Of a stretch of 12,086 bases of DNA, positions 6,455 through 12,086 are shown in pieces. Under the pieces are notes generated by a model that worked only from the letters and a program-made list of their open reading frames with translations, was not told the DNA's origin and ran no database searches. The DNA comes from DASRHY01 sp046765875. Its GTDB lineage: Bacteria > Actinomycetota > Actinomycetes > Propionibacteriales > Kribbellaceae. Within the stretch, counting starts at the first letter, position 1. Each line of letters opens with the position of its first letter. Position numbers and translations under genes: made by a program. Location of the stretch: positions 1-12,086 of the forward strand of contig JBKPSJ010000229.1 in the NCBI GenBank assembly GCA_046765875.1, in the 5' to 3' direction.

Positions 6455-7293
6455 CCTTCAGGCAGGCCTGGCAGCAGGCCCTTTACGGCCCGGACGGGTT
6501 CTACCGCCAGCACGCACCGGCTGACCACTTCCGTACCTCGGTGCATGCGTCGCCGCAGTTCGCCGCCGCGATCGTTCGGCTCGCCCAGCAGATCGGGACC
6601 ACCACGATCACCGACATCGGCGCCGGGCGGGGCGAGCTCGCGGCCGCAGTCGCCCGGCTGGCTCCGGAGATATCTGTCGTCTCGATCGAGCTCGACTCGG
6701 ATTTTCCACAGCGTCTGAACGGGTTGGTGATCGCCAACGAGTGGCTGGATAACATCCCTTGCGAGGTCGTGGTCATGGACGACGGTCCGCGGTACGTACT
6801 CGCCGACGGCTCACCCGGACCTGTTGTCGAGGGCAATGACCTCGAGTGGCTGTCCGAGTGGTGGCCGCTGGACGAGGGCCGCGCTGAGATCGGCCTGCCT
6901 CGCGATCAAGCCTGGGCTGAGGTCGTGGGTCGGCTGGACCACGGTACGGCGATCGCGATCGACTACGGACACGTACGTGACGACCGTCCGCCGTACGGGA
7001 CGTTGACCGGGTACCGCAATGGCCGCGAGTGCGCGCCGGAGCCGGACGGCAGTTGCGACATCACCGCGCACGTGGCGCTCGACTCGGTCGCTGCGGCGGT
7101 CGGCGGGACGGTGACGAGCCAGCGGGACTCGCTGCGGGCGCTGGGCATCGACGCAACCCGGCCGGACCACGCGCTGGCGACATCGGATCCTCAGCGCTAC
7201 CTGGCCGGCTTGTCGGCCGCAGGGGAAGCAGCGGAACTCCTCGACCCGGCCGGCCTCGGCGGATTCGCCTGGATCCGGGTGGACCGTCAGTAG
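6445..7293 (+). CDS. short MidA/NDUFAF7-like SAM-dependent methyltransferase
   Basis: The 282-residue protein begins with the family-like YGPDGFYRQ and a FRTS-HASPQF segment (about 14-39). SAM-binding motif I follows, TDIGAGRGELA (56-66), then an acidic strand end (SIELDSD), then IANEWLDNIP (96-105), which matches the NELLDALP block of MidA (DUF185). It also has AIDYGH and a SLRALGI segment. It is clearly shorter than typical MidA proteins (about 350-400 aa), with a compact region between motif I and the NEWLD block. Family members NDUFAF7 and Dictyostelium MidA assist complex I assembly; NDUFAF7 methylates an arginine of the NuoD-type subunit. A NuoD paralogue lies at 10439-11629. The ATG at 6445 overlaps the upstream gene by 10 nt; the GTG at 6451 (GTGA overlap, 4 nt) is an equally plausible start. 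Its 3' end meets the DUF3105 gene tail to tail. Confidence 0.85.
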   Translation: MAVTFRQAWQQALYGPDGFYRQHAPADHFRTSVHASPQFAAAIVRLAQQIGTTTITDIGAGRGELAAAVARLAPEISVVSIELDSDFPQRLNGLVIANEWLDNIPCEVVVMDDGPRYVLADGSPGPVVEGNDLEWLSEWWPLDEGRAEIGLPRDQAWAEVVGRLDHGTAIAIDYGHVRDDRPPYGTLTGYRNGRECAPEPDGSCDITAHVALDSVAAAVGGTVTSQRDSLRALGIDATRPDHALATSDPQRYLAGLSAAGEAAELLDPAGLGGFAWIRVDRQ

Positions 7294-7845
7294 GCGTCGG
7301 GCCGCCCGACACCACCTCGGCAGGCGCCACCGGCTCGGGTGCCGTCGTACCACCGGGACCCTGACGAACTCGTCTATCCGGGCCTCGTCGAAGGTGTCCA
7401 GCTCGAGCTGATGTCGCCACGCGGACACGACGAAGAGGGCCGGCAGGTTGTCGTACGCGCTGACCAGCACGTAGTTGTTCGACTTCGCGAGATCGATCAG
7501 TGCCTGCCGGGCCTGTTCGGGTAGCGGCGCGCGGTAGGTGATCCAGACCGCTCCATGCTCCAGCGAGTGCACGGCGAGCTCGTTCTGCACGGTGCGGCCG
7601 TAGAAGCCGCAGTTCTGCCACCTCGGGTTGTGCGGGCCACCGACCGGCGGAGTCTGCGGGTACTGCACGGTGCCCTTCGTGTGGTCCTGGCCGTGCTGGA
7701 CGTCATACCGGGTGACTCCGGCCAGCGGCGGCGGGATCACGTCGGCGTTGTCCTGGCTGGCCCAGCGATACAGCGCGGCGCCGGCCAGGACGACGGCGGC
7801 CAGTACCACCGCAGCGACGATCGTCAGCCGCCGTCGACCGCTCAC
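7287..7845 (-). pseudogene. DUF3105 membrane-anchored protein, C-terminus broken by two apparent single-base deletions
   Basis: From a GTG at 7845, one base after the upstream stop, the open frame encodes a basic N-terminus and one membrane helix (about residues 7-26). A DUF3105 extracytoplasmic domain follows, with PPVGGPHNPRWQNCGFY, NELAVHSLEHGAVWITY, YVLVSAYDNLPA and FVVSAW. In frame it reaches EFVRVP near 7354 and then continues as unrelated sequence antisense to the methyltransferase gene. Adding one base near 7354-7357 gives GGTTAPEP. Adding a second near 7331-7334 gives GGACRGGVG and a TGA at 7287-7289. The result matches the TPEPGAxC-GG ending of this family. Both sites are at C-runs before GG. 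This is either a recent pseudogene or two homopolymer sequencing errors; error seems likelier because the rest is conserved. The family's function is unknown. Confidence 0.75.
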
Positions 7846-7846
7846 C

Positions 7847-9247
7847 TCAGGCGGTCTCGTCGTCAGCCCGGCGAGCCTGCCGAGCCCGGTCGGCCTGCTG
7901 TTCGAGCAGTGCCGCCGCCTCTTGCTGGTCGCGATGGAGTGCGACCGCGTCCGCCGGCCCGACCGGGGTGTCGATGTGCACATGCGCCAGTCGCAGCGCG
8001 CGCTGCAGCGGGCCCTGCGCCAGCCGCACCGACTGCGTCTTGTGGTGCAGCACGACCGAGGTACGCCGGTTCACCCAGCCGCGGGTCGTTACCAGCACCT
8101 GCTCGTCGTAGCCGTACGCCAGGTAGCGCCAGCCGATCGGGCGCAGCCACCGCGCCCGCTCCGGCGCCCGGTGCAACTCGATCCGGTCCAGCTCCATCCC
8201 GGGAAGCACCCGGTGCAGCAGGGCGGAGATCTCGCCGCGGCCGCCGACCGGCAGCAGCTGCGTACCATTCGACGCGTCGTCCAATTCGCGGCTGCCGGCG
8301 ACACCGGCGATGTCGAGGTCGACTCTCCCCCAGCCGAGCAGCCGCCACAGGATCGGCTCGGAAATCACCAGGCCCTGGACCCGGCCCGGCGGTACGGTCT
8401 GCCGCTGCAGGTCGAGCAGCCCGCGCTTGGTTCGCAGCCCGTCCGGCGACTCCGAGACGGTGAACCCGTGGTTGCCGATGACCTGTTTCCAGATCGGCTG
8501 GAACACGCCGAGCGCCAGCGGCAGCGCGGCGAACAGGCCGATGTGCCGGTCGGACAGCATCGTCGCCGCGACCAGGGTGACCAGTCCGCCGAAGGACGCG
8601 ACCACAGTCGACGAGAGCAACGTTGCCCCAAGCAACAGCTTGGTCGGTACCGAGATCAGGTCGCGCTGCGGCGCCTCCATGGTCTCGGGATGCAGCGAAT
8701 CCTTCTCCAGCCGCGACGCGGTCGCGATCAGCGTGGCCCGCAACCGGCGCGCGTCGGCGAGCATCAGGTAGCTGAGCCGGCCGTCGCTGCCGCCTCCGCC
8801 GGCCACGTCCATCCGCAGCTCGGCCAGCCCGAAGATCCGTGGTACGAACGGCTGCGCCACGTCGATCGCCTGCAACCGGTCGAACCGCATGATCCGGGTA
8901 CGCCGGAACAGGAACCCGGTGTCGACCCGCAAGGCTTCCTCGGTCAGCTGGTACTTGGTGAACCACCAAGACAAGGCGCCGAGGATCACGCCGGCGGCGA
9001 ACACGCCCAGCAGCGCGAGCGAGGCGAGGGTCAGCTCGTGGCGCAGGTCCTCGTTCTGCGCCAGCACGACGAACGTGCCGACGAAGTAACCCCAGCCCTT
9101 CACGAACGGTGTCAGCGGGTGCACCCGCGTCGGCCCCTCGATCACCCGGGCGGTCGAGGTCGGAGTCTGTTGGCTCTCGGGAGTCGCGGTGGTGCCGACC
9201 GACCGCGGTCCTGGATCGTCGTGCCCGGCGGGCTCGTCGGTGCTCAT
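7847..9247 (-). CDS. membrane protein with three bacterial PH (bPH_2/YdbT-type) modules
   Basis: This 466-residue protein begins with a disordered Pro/Ser/Thr-rich segment (1-40). Two membrane helices follow (about 51-64 and 73-95), then a bPH_2 module (96-175), then two more helices (about 203-230 and 236-254). Two further bPH_2-like modules lie at about 256-345 and 376-450. The three modules share a strand-turn pattern followed by a (V/A)xPxxxRxxGL-type or equivalent helix: FVPRIFGLAELRMDVAG, ILWRLLGWGRVDLDIAG and PLQRALRLAHVHIDT. The architecture matches B. subtilis YdbT, which with YdbS has been linked to resistance to membrane-active bacteriocins; the function here is unproven. The ATG at 9247 overlaps the stop of the upstream gene by 4 nt (ATGA), so the pair is translationally coupled, as for ydbS-ydbT. 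The C-terminus is Ala/Arg/Gln-rich and possibly helical. Confidence 0.88.
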   Translation of the reverse strand: MSTDEPAGHDDPGPRSVGTTATPESQQTPTSTARVIEGPTRVHPLTPFVKGWGYFVGTFVVLAQNEDLRHELTLASLALLGVFAAGVILGALSWWFTKYQLTEEALRVDTGFLFRRTRIMRFDRLQAIDVAQPFVPRIFGLAELRMDVAGGGGSDGRLSYLMLADARRLRATLIATASRLEKDSLHPETMEAPQRDLISVPTKLLLGATLLSSTVVASFGGLVTLVAATMLSDRHIGLFAALPLALGVFQPIWKQVIGNHGFTVSESPDGLRTKRGLLDLQRQTVPPGRVQGLVISEPILWRLLGWGRVDLDIAGVAGSRELDDASNGTQLLPVGGRGEISALLHRVLPGMELDRIELHRAPERARWLRPIGWRYLAYGYDEQVLVTTRGWVNRRTSVVLHHKTQSVRLAQGPLQRALRLAHVHIDTPVGPADAVALHRDQQEAAALLEQQADRARQARRADDETA

Positions 9248-9732
9248 AGGCCCCACGCCTGGGCCTGTCCGAGCGCGGACAGCCGGTCGCGCAGCCGGGC
9301 CGCCTCCTCCGGGGTGAGGCCGGGGATCTTCGCGTCGGTGGCCGGCGTCGCGGTGTGCAGTTCGACCGTGGCCAGCCCGAACGCCCGTTCCAGCGGCCCG
9401 GCGGTGACGTCGACGAACTGCATCCGCCCGTACGGCACCACCACCAGTTCGCGGAACATCACCCCGTGCGTCACCAGTAACTCGTCCTCGCGTTCGGCGT
9501 ACTTCCAGGAGCGCTGGTTGCGGCCGATCAGGATCCAGCCCCAGACGTACGCCACCAGCAGCACGACCAGCGTGAGCACCGCCCACGGCCAGCCGGCGAA
9601 CAACCCCAGCGGCAGCGCGACGACGAGCGCGACCAGTGCACAGCCGATCGTGGCACTGACCAGACGGAGCTTGGCGAGCTTCGGGGACACCGGCGTCCAC
9701 GCGACGTCGGCCGGGGCGAAGAGGTCGTTCAC
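9244..9732 (-). CDS. membrane protein with one bacterial PH domain (YdbS-type)
   Basis: The 162-residue protein has two adjacent membrane helices (about 24-46 and 49-70). A single bPH_2 domain follows (about 78-130) with DELLVTHGVMFRELVVVPYGRMQFVDV and PLERAFGLATVELHTA, then a helical end (139-156). The ELVVVPYGRMQ-VDV core and the LERAFGLA segment are standard for the DUF304/bPH_2 family. The start is a GTG at 9732 with a G-rich stretch (CTGGGGG) directly upstream. No in-frame ATG is close. Its TGA overlaps the start of the three-module partner. It is divergent from the small regulator-like gene at 9781, with 48 bp between the starts. Both bPH proteins probably form one membrane complex; this is inference from coupling and from the YdbS/YdbT precedent. 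Confidence 0.9.
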   Translation of the reverse strand: MNDLFAPADVAWTPVSPKLAKLRLVSATIGCALVALVVALPLGLFAGWPWAVLTLVVLLVAYVWGWILIGRNQRSWKYAEREDELLVTHGVMFRELVVVPYGRMQFVDVTAGPLERAFGLATVELHTATPATDAKIPGLTPEEAARLRDRLSALGQAQAWGL

Positions 9733-9768
9733 ACCCCCAGCGTGTCATGCTCGCGGTCATTGCCGTGT

Positions 9769-9774
9769 TATCTT
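9769..9774 (+). promoter_or_regulatory. -10 element for leaderless transcription of the RHH-SRPBCC-NuoD operon
   Basis: TATCTT fits the actinobacterial TANNNT -10 consensus and ends six bases before the ATG at 9781, so the likely transcription start is the A of the ATG. No Shine-Dalgarno precedes this ATG, consistent with a leaderless mRNA. A -35 is not obvious upstream (9743-9751 region). The element adjoins the palindrome at 9774-9789. Confidence 0.5.
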
Positions 9775-9789
9775 GTTACCATGGTAACA
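9774..9789. promoter_or_regulatory. perfect 16-bp palindrome over the start codon, candidate operator
   Basis: TGTTACCATGGTAACA is an exact inverted repeat with no spacer, centred on the ATG at 9781-9783. It directly follows the -10 element, so bound protein would block promoter opening or initiation. The downstream gene encodes a small ribbon-helix-helix-like protein, so autorepression is the simplest idea. Half of the palindrome is coding (Met-Val-Thr), which partly constrains it. The site is in the 48-bp gap between divergent genes and could also affect the bPH operon. Confidence 0.45.
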
Positions 9790-10023
9790 GTGGAGCGTAC
9801 ACAGACCGGGCTGCGGATCGAGCGCCGGTTGCTCAAGGTGCTCAAGGGCCTGGCCGAGTACCTGGACATCCCGCTCGGTGAGCTGGTCGAGGGGATAGCG
9901 CTGCACGCCTTCGAGGGCAAGGCGCCGCTGAGCGCCGAGACCCGGGCAAAGGTCGAGCAACTCAAGGACGTGTACGGCCTGCGGCTGACCGCTGCCGACG
10001 CGCACAAACTACGGGAGCGCTGA
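9781..10023 (+). CDS. small ribbon-helix-helix-like putative regulator, 80 aa
   Basis: The 80-residue protein has a short polar strand (RTQTGLRIE, 6-14). Helix A follows (about 15-28, RRLLKVLKGLAEYL), then a D-I-P turn, then helix B (about 32-45, LGELVEGIALHAF). This is the strand-helix-helix pattern of Arc/MetJ/CopG-type DNA-binding proteins. A third helical segment (51-66) and a basic end (HKLRER) follow. The RHH call is from pattern only; it may be an uncharacterised actinobacterial small family. The start is the ATG at 9781 rather than the upstream in-frame alternative (9742), because the latter adds unrelated residues through the promoter. Its TGA shares one base with the SRPBCC start (TGATG). 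It heads the SRPBCC-NuoD operon and probably controls it. Confidence 0.75.
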   Translation: MVTVERTQTGLRIERRLLKVLKGLAEYLDIPLGELVEGIALHAFEGKAPLSAETRAKVEQLKDVYGLRLTAADAHKLRER

Positions 10024-10442
10024 TGACAGTCGAACTCACCGGCGAGGTCCTGGTCGACCTGCCGCCACTGCGGGCGTACGCCTGCTTCACACCGGAGGGC
10101 GAGCGAGCCTGGGCCGGCGGCCACTGGGACCCGCGGTACCCGGCAGGTCTGGCCGACGACACCGAGGTCGGCACGGTCTTCGTCACCGGCGCCACCACCT
10201 GGATCGTGCTCGACGCCGAGCCCGGCCGGTTCGTGCGGTACGCCCGCACCACACCGGGCGACCGCGCCGGGCTGGTGTCGGTCTCGCTCGCCGGTACGCC
10301 GGAGCAGACCCGGGCGACCGTGACGTACACGCTGACCGCGCTCTCCGACGACGCCCAGGCCGGGCTGGACGAGTTCGCCGCGGGCTATCCGGCGTTCCTG
10401 GCGTCCTGGCAGGAAGCGATCGCCGCTAGCCTGGGCGGGTGA
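10023..10442 (+). CDS. SRPBCC (START/Bet v1-like) domain protein
   Basis: The 139-residue protein has the SRPBCC pattern. A first strand (VELTGEVLVDLPP) is followed by a helix with CFTPEGERAWAGGHWDPRYP (21-40), then successive strands (GTVFVTGA, TTWIVLDAEPGRFVRYART, GLVSVSLAG, TRATVTYTLTALS). A long C-terminal helix (about 110-137) closes the cavity. The TPEGE-x-x-W and W-x-P-x-Y features are common in this superfamily, which binds hydrophobic ligands; some members (Coq10 type) bind quinones. The ligand here is unknown. The ATG overlaps the upstream stop by 1 nt. The TGA overlaps the NuoD start by 4 nt (GTGA), so all three proteins should be made together. A link to the quinone-related NuoD is attractive but inferred. 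Confidence 0.82.
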   Translation: MTVELTGEVLVDLPPLRAYACFTPEGERAWAGGHWDPRYPAGLADDTEVGTVFVTGATTWIVLDAEPGRFVRYARTTPGDRAGLVSVSLAGTPEQTRATVTYTLTALSDDAQAGLDEFAAGYPAFLASWQEAIAASLGG

Positions 10443-11629
10443 CCAGCGAGCAGGTCGTCGGGATCGGCGCGGGCGCCGCGGGCTTCGGGTACGAGCGCGG
10501 CGGCCGCCCCGAGCTCGCGACGACCGACATGGTGCTGAACATCGGCCCGCAGCACCCGGCGACACACGGTGTACTGCGGTTGCGGATCACTCTGGACGGC
10601 GAGCGGATCGTCAGGTGCGAGCCCATCGTCGGGTACATGCACCGCGGCGCGGAGAAGTTGTTCGAGGTCCGCGACTACCGGCAGATCATCGTGCTGGCGA
10701 ACCGGCACGACTGGCTGTCGGCGTTCTCCAACGAGCTCGGCGTGGTGCTGGCGGTCGAGCGGATGATGGGCCTGGAGGTGCCTTCGCGCGCCATATGGAT
10801 CCGTACGTTGATGGCCGAGCTCAACCGGGTCCTCAACCACCTGATGTTCCTCGGCTCGTACCCCTTGGAGCTCGGCGCGATCACCCCGATCTTCTACGCG
10901 TTCCGCGAGCGCGAGACGGTCCAGGCGGTGATGGAGGAGCTGTCCGGCGGCCGGATGCACTACATGTTCAACCGGGTCGGCGGTCTCAAGGAGGACCTGC
11001 CCGCGGGCTGGCTCGGCCGTGCCGCGATGGCGGTCGAGGCGGTACGCCGGCGGCTGCCCGATATCGAGAACCTTGTCCTCGGCAACGAGATCTTCCGGGC
11101 CCGTACGGTGGGCGTCGGGGTACTGGCGCCGGAGCTGATCACGTCGTACGGGGTGTCCGGCCCGATCGCCCGCGCCTCCGGGGTCGACGCGGACCTGCGC
11201 CGCGACGAGCCGTACCTGGCGTACCAGGAACTGGCCGACGCTCAAGTGCTGAGGGTGGTGACCCGTACTGACGGCGACTGCTACTCCCGGTTCAACGTCC
11301 TGCTGGAGCAGGTGAAGGTGTCGCTCGATCTCGCCGACGCCTGCCTGAACCGGCTGCTGTCGATGCCGGCGGGACCGGTGAACGTACGGCTGCCGAAGAT
11401 CCTCAAGGCGCCGGAGGGCCAGACATACGCGTGGACCGAGAATCCGCTGGGCATCAACGGGTACTACCTGGTGTCGCGAGGCGACAAGACCCCGTGGCGG
11501 ATGAAACTCCGCTCGGCCAGCTTCAACAACATCGCCGTCCTCCCGGAAATGCTCCCGGGCTGCGTAGTCGCCGACATGATCGCCATCCTCGGCAGCATGT
11601 TCTTCGTAGTAGGCGACATCGACAAGTAG
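10439..11629 (+). CDS. nuoD: orphan NuoD-type protein (NADH-quinone oxidoreductase 49-kDa subunit paralogue)
   Basis: The 396-residue protein is full length for NuoD (complex I 49-kDa subunit, related to [NiFe] hydrogenase large subunits). It has NIGPQHPATHGVLRL (34-48, with the quinone-site His43), MHRGAEKL (67-74), RVLNHLM, GGRMHYMFNRVGGLKEDLP, SGPIARASGV and the C-terminal ADMIAILGSMFFVVGDID. It stands alone: no nuoC upstream and no nuoE downstream, unlike a normal nuo operon. At the position of the quinone-binding Tyr (bovine Tyr108, Thermus Tyr87) it has Trp92, within NRHDWLSAF. Arg69 aligns with bovine Arg85, the NDUFAF7 methylation site. The GTG at 10439 overlaps the SRPBCC stop by 4 nt. 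I recall a similar orphan nuoD2 in Streptomyces near its coaX/panC region, so this is probably a conserved actinobacterial paralogue and not the main NuoD. Confidence 0.92.
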   Translation: MTSEQVVGIGAGAAGFGYERGGRPELATTDMVLNIGPQHPATHGVLRLRITLDGERIVRCEPIVGYMHRGAEKLFEVRDYRQIIVLANRHDWLSAFSNELGVVLAVERMMGLEVPSRAIWIRTLMAELNRVLNHLMFLGSYPLELGAITPIFYAFRERETVQAVMEELSGGRMHYMFNRVGGLKEDLPAGWLGRAAMAVEAVRRRLPDIENLVLGNEIFRARTVGVGVLAPELITSYGVSGPIARASGVDADLRRDEPYLAYQELADAQVLRVVTRTDGDCYSRFNVLLEQVKVSLDLADACLNRLLSMPAGPVNVRLPKILKAPEGQTYAWTENPLGINGYYLVSRGDKTPWRMKLRSASFNNIAVLPEMLPGCVVADMIAILGSMFFVVGDIDK

Positions 11630-11650
11630 GCGGTCATTGGACGCTTCTGG

Positions 11651-12086
11651 TCACCACCGCCGCGGGAGCCTCGGCTGAACCTCGAGCAGATCGCCGACGG
11701 CGTACTCCAGCGCCGGATCCGTACCCCAAACCTGGCCACGTCCGACCGACAGCACAACCCATCCATCCGCCTCGATCCGGGCCGCCCGTTTGCGCGTCGC
11801 GTCGAATCGACCCTGGATCGCTGTGCCATAGATCGGAGTCGTACTCCAACGCAAGTCTGCGGCCGTCCGGGATCGAATGTCGGAAGGCCAGGTCGACGCG
11901 GTAACCCCGCACCGCGACCTGCGGCTCGACAGGCGGGCAGCCGGCATCGATCATCCGCAGCCGCAACCACGACTCACCCGGCGACTCAGCCCTGGGATCG
12001 ATCAATCGCGCCAGTTCGCGGGCCTGGACGATATGCGGGTGGTGCGGGTACCGGCGTATCGCGGCTCGGACCTGGTGGGCCGACAC
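11651..12086 (-). pseudogene. DUF559-type protein, frameshifted; N-terminus beyond window
   Basis: The frame entering from the right edge reads a linker-like helix, then DPRAESPGESWLRLRM. VEPQVAV and YRVDLAFRH follow, then LALEYDSDLWHSDPG (to about 11802). This is the pattern of actinobacterial DUF559 proteins, whose fold is Vsr-like (PD-(D/E)XK-related) and which often carry an N-terminal AbiEi-like winged helix. After that the frame becomes unrelated. Removing one G from the GGG at about 11800-11812 yields RFDATRKRAARIEADGW and then WVVLSVGRGQVWGTDP, ending at a TGA at 11651-11653. This is the expected DUF559 C-terminus. So there is one extra base in a homopolymer: a pseudogene or a sequencing error. 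The GTG at 12086 is probably internal. It converges on the nuoD gene, with 21 bp between. Confidence 0.7.

Noticed and set aside
6811..7286. In-frame C-terminal continuation of the DUF3105 frame
   Set aside because: This tail is fully antisense to the methyltransferase gene and has no family similarity. The frameshift reconstruction ending at 7287 explains the sequence better.
9742..9780. Earlier start for the 80-aa RHH-like protein
   Set aside because: It would translate through the -10 element and palindrome and adds a Cys/Ser-rich stretch unlike the rest. The leaderless ATG at 9781 fits better.
7628..9787. 719-codon plus-strand open frame
   Set aside because: Antisense to the two bPH genes. 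No domain is recognisable, and the composition is typical of shadow frames (R, Q, P and A rich).
11630..11650. Terminator between nuoD and the DUF559 gene
   Set aside because: The 21-bp gap shows no convincing stem-loop or T-run.
1..12086. Defence system, prophage, transposon or CRISPR
   Set aside because: I found no integrase, transposase, terminal repeats, phage genes or spaced direct repeats. The only faintly defence-related item is the DUF559-type fragment, which is common and scattered in Actinobacteria.

Overview
This window looks like chromosome from a high-GC actinomycete. The evidence is G/C-ending codons, frequent GTG starts, 1- and 4-nt gene overlaps, and a pan/nad gene order typical of Actinobacteria. 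Protein style and synteny suggest a Nocardioidaceae/Kribbella-like genome, but that is inference. It is mostly core-metabolism and housekeeping DNA. I see no insertion sequence, CRISPR array, tRNA or rRNA. No gene-free stretch exceeds 300 bases; the longest is 755-885 (131 bp).

Layout: (1) 1-754, minus strand: two tandem paralogous small membrane proteins, the first cut by the window edge. (2) 886-5867, minus strand: a five-gene cofactor operon, transcribed DUF2520/PanG-like oxidoreductase > panC > nadB > nadC > coaX-like. It joins steps of pantothenate/CoA and de novo NAD synthesis, but panD and nadA are not in it. (3) 5909-7293, plus strand, divergent from the operon: a 2H phosphoesterase (2'-5' RNA ligase fold) overlapping a short MidA/NDUFAF7-like methyltransferase. 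(4) 7287-9732, minus strand: two bacterial-PH-domain membrane proteins (YdbS/YdbT type), then a DUF3105 membrane-anchored protein whose C-terminus appears broken by two single-base indels. (5) 9781-11629, plus strand: a tightly coupled trio of ribbon-helix-helix-like protein, SRPBCC protein and orphan NuoD paralogue. It has a probable leaderless start inside a perfect 16-bp palindrome. (6) 11651-12086, minus strand: the C-terminal part of a DUF559-type protein with an apparent one-base insertion; it continues past the window edge.

The most interesting reading concerns the orphan NuoD. It retains the arginine that NDUFAF7/MidA methylates in the mitochondrial homologue, and a MidA-like methyltransferase lies about 3 kb away on the same strand. 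It has lost the quinone-site tyrosine (Trp instead), and it is translationally coupled to an SRPBCC protein and a small putative autoregulator. This suggests a NuoD-derived module that does something other than ordinary complex I. Separately, the CoaX-like protein lacks the aspartate of the first phosphate-binding motif, so its kinase activity is doubtful.
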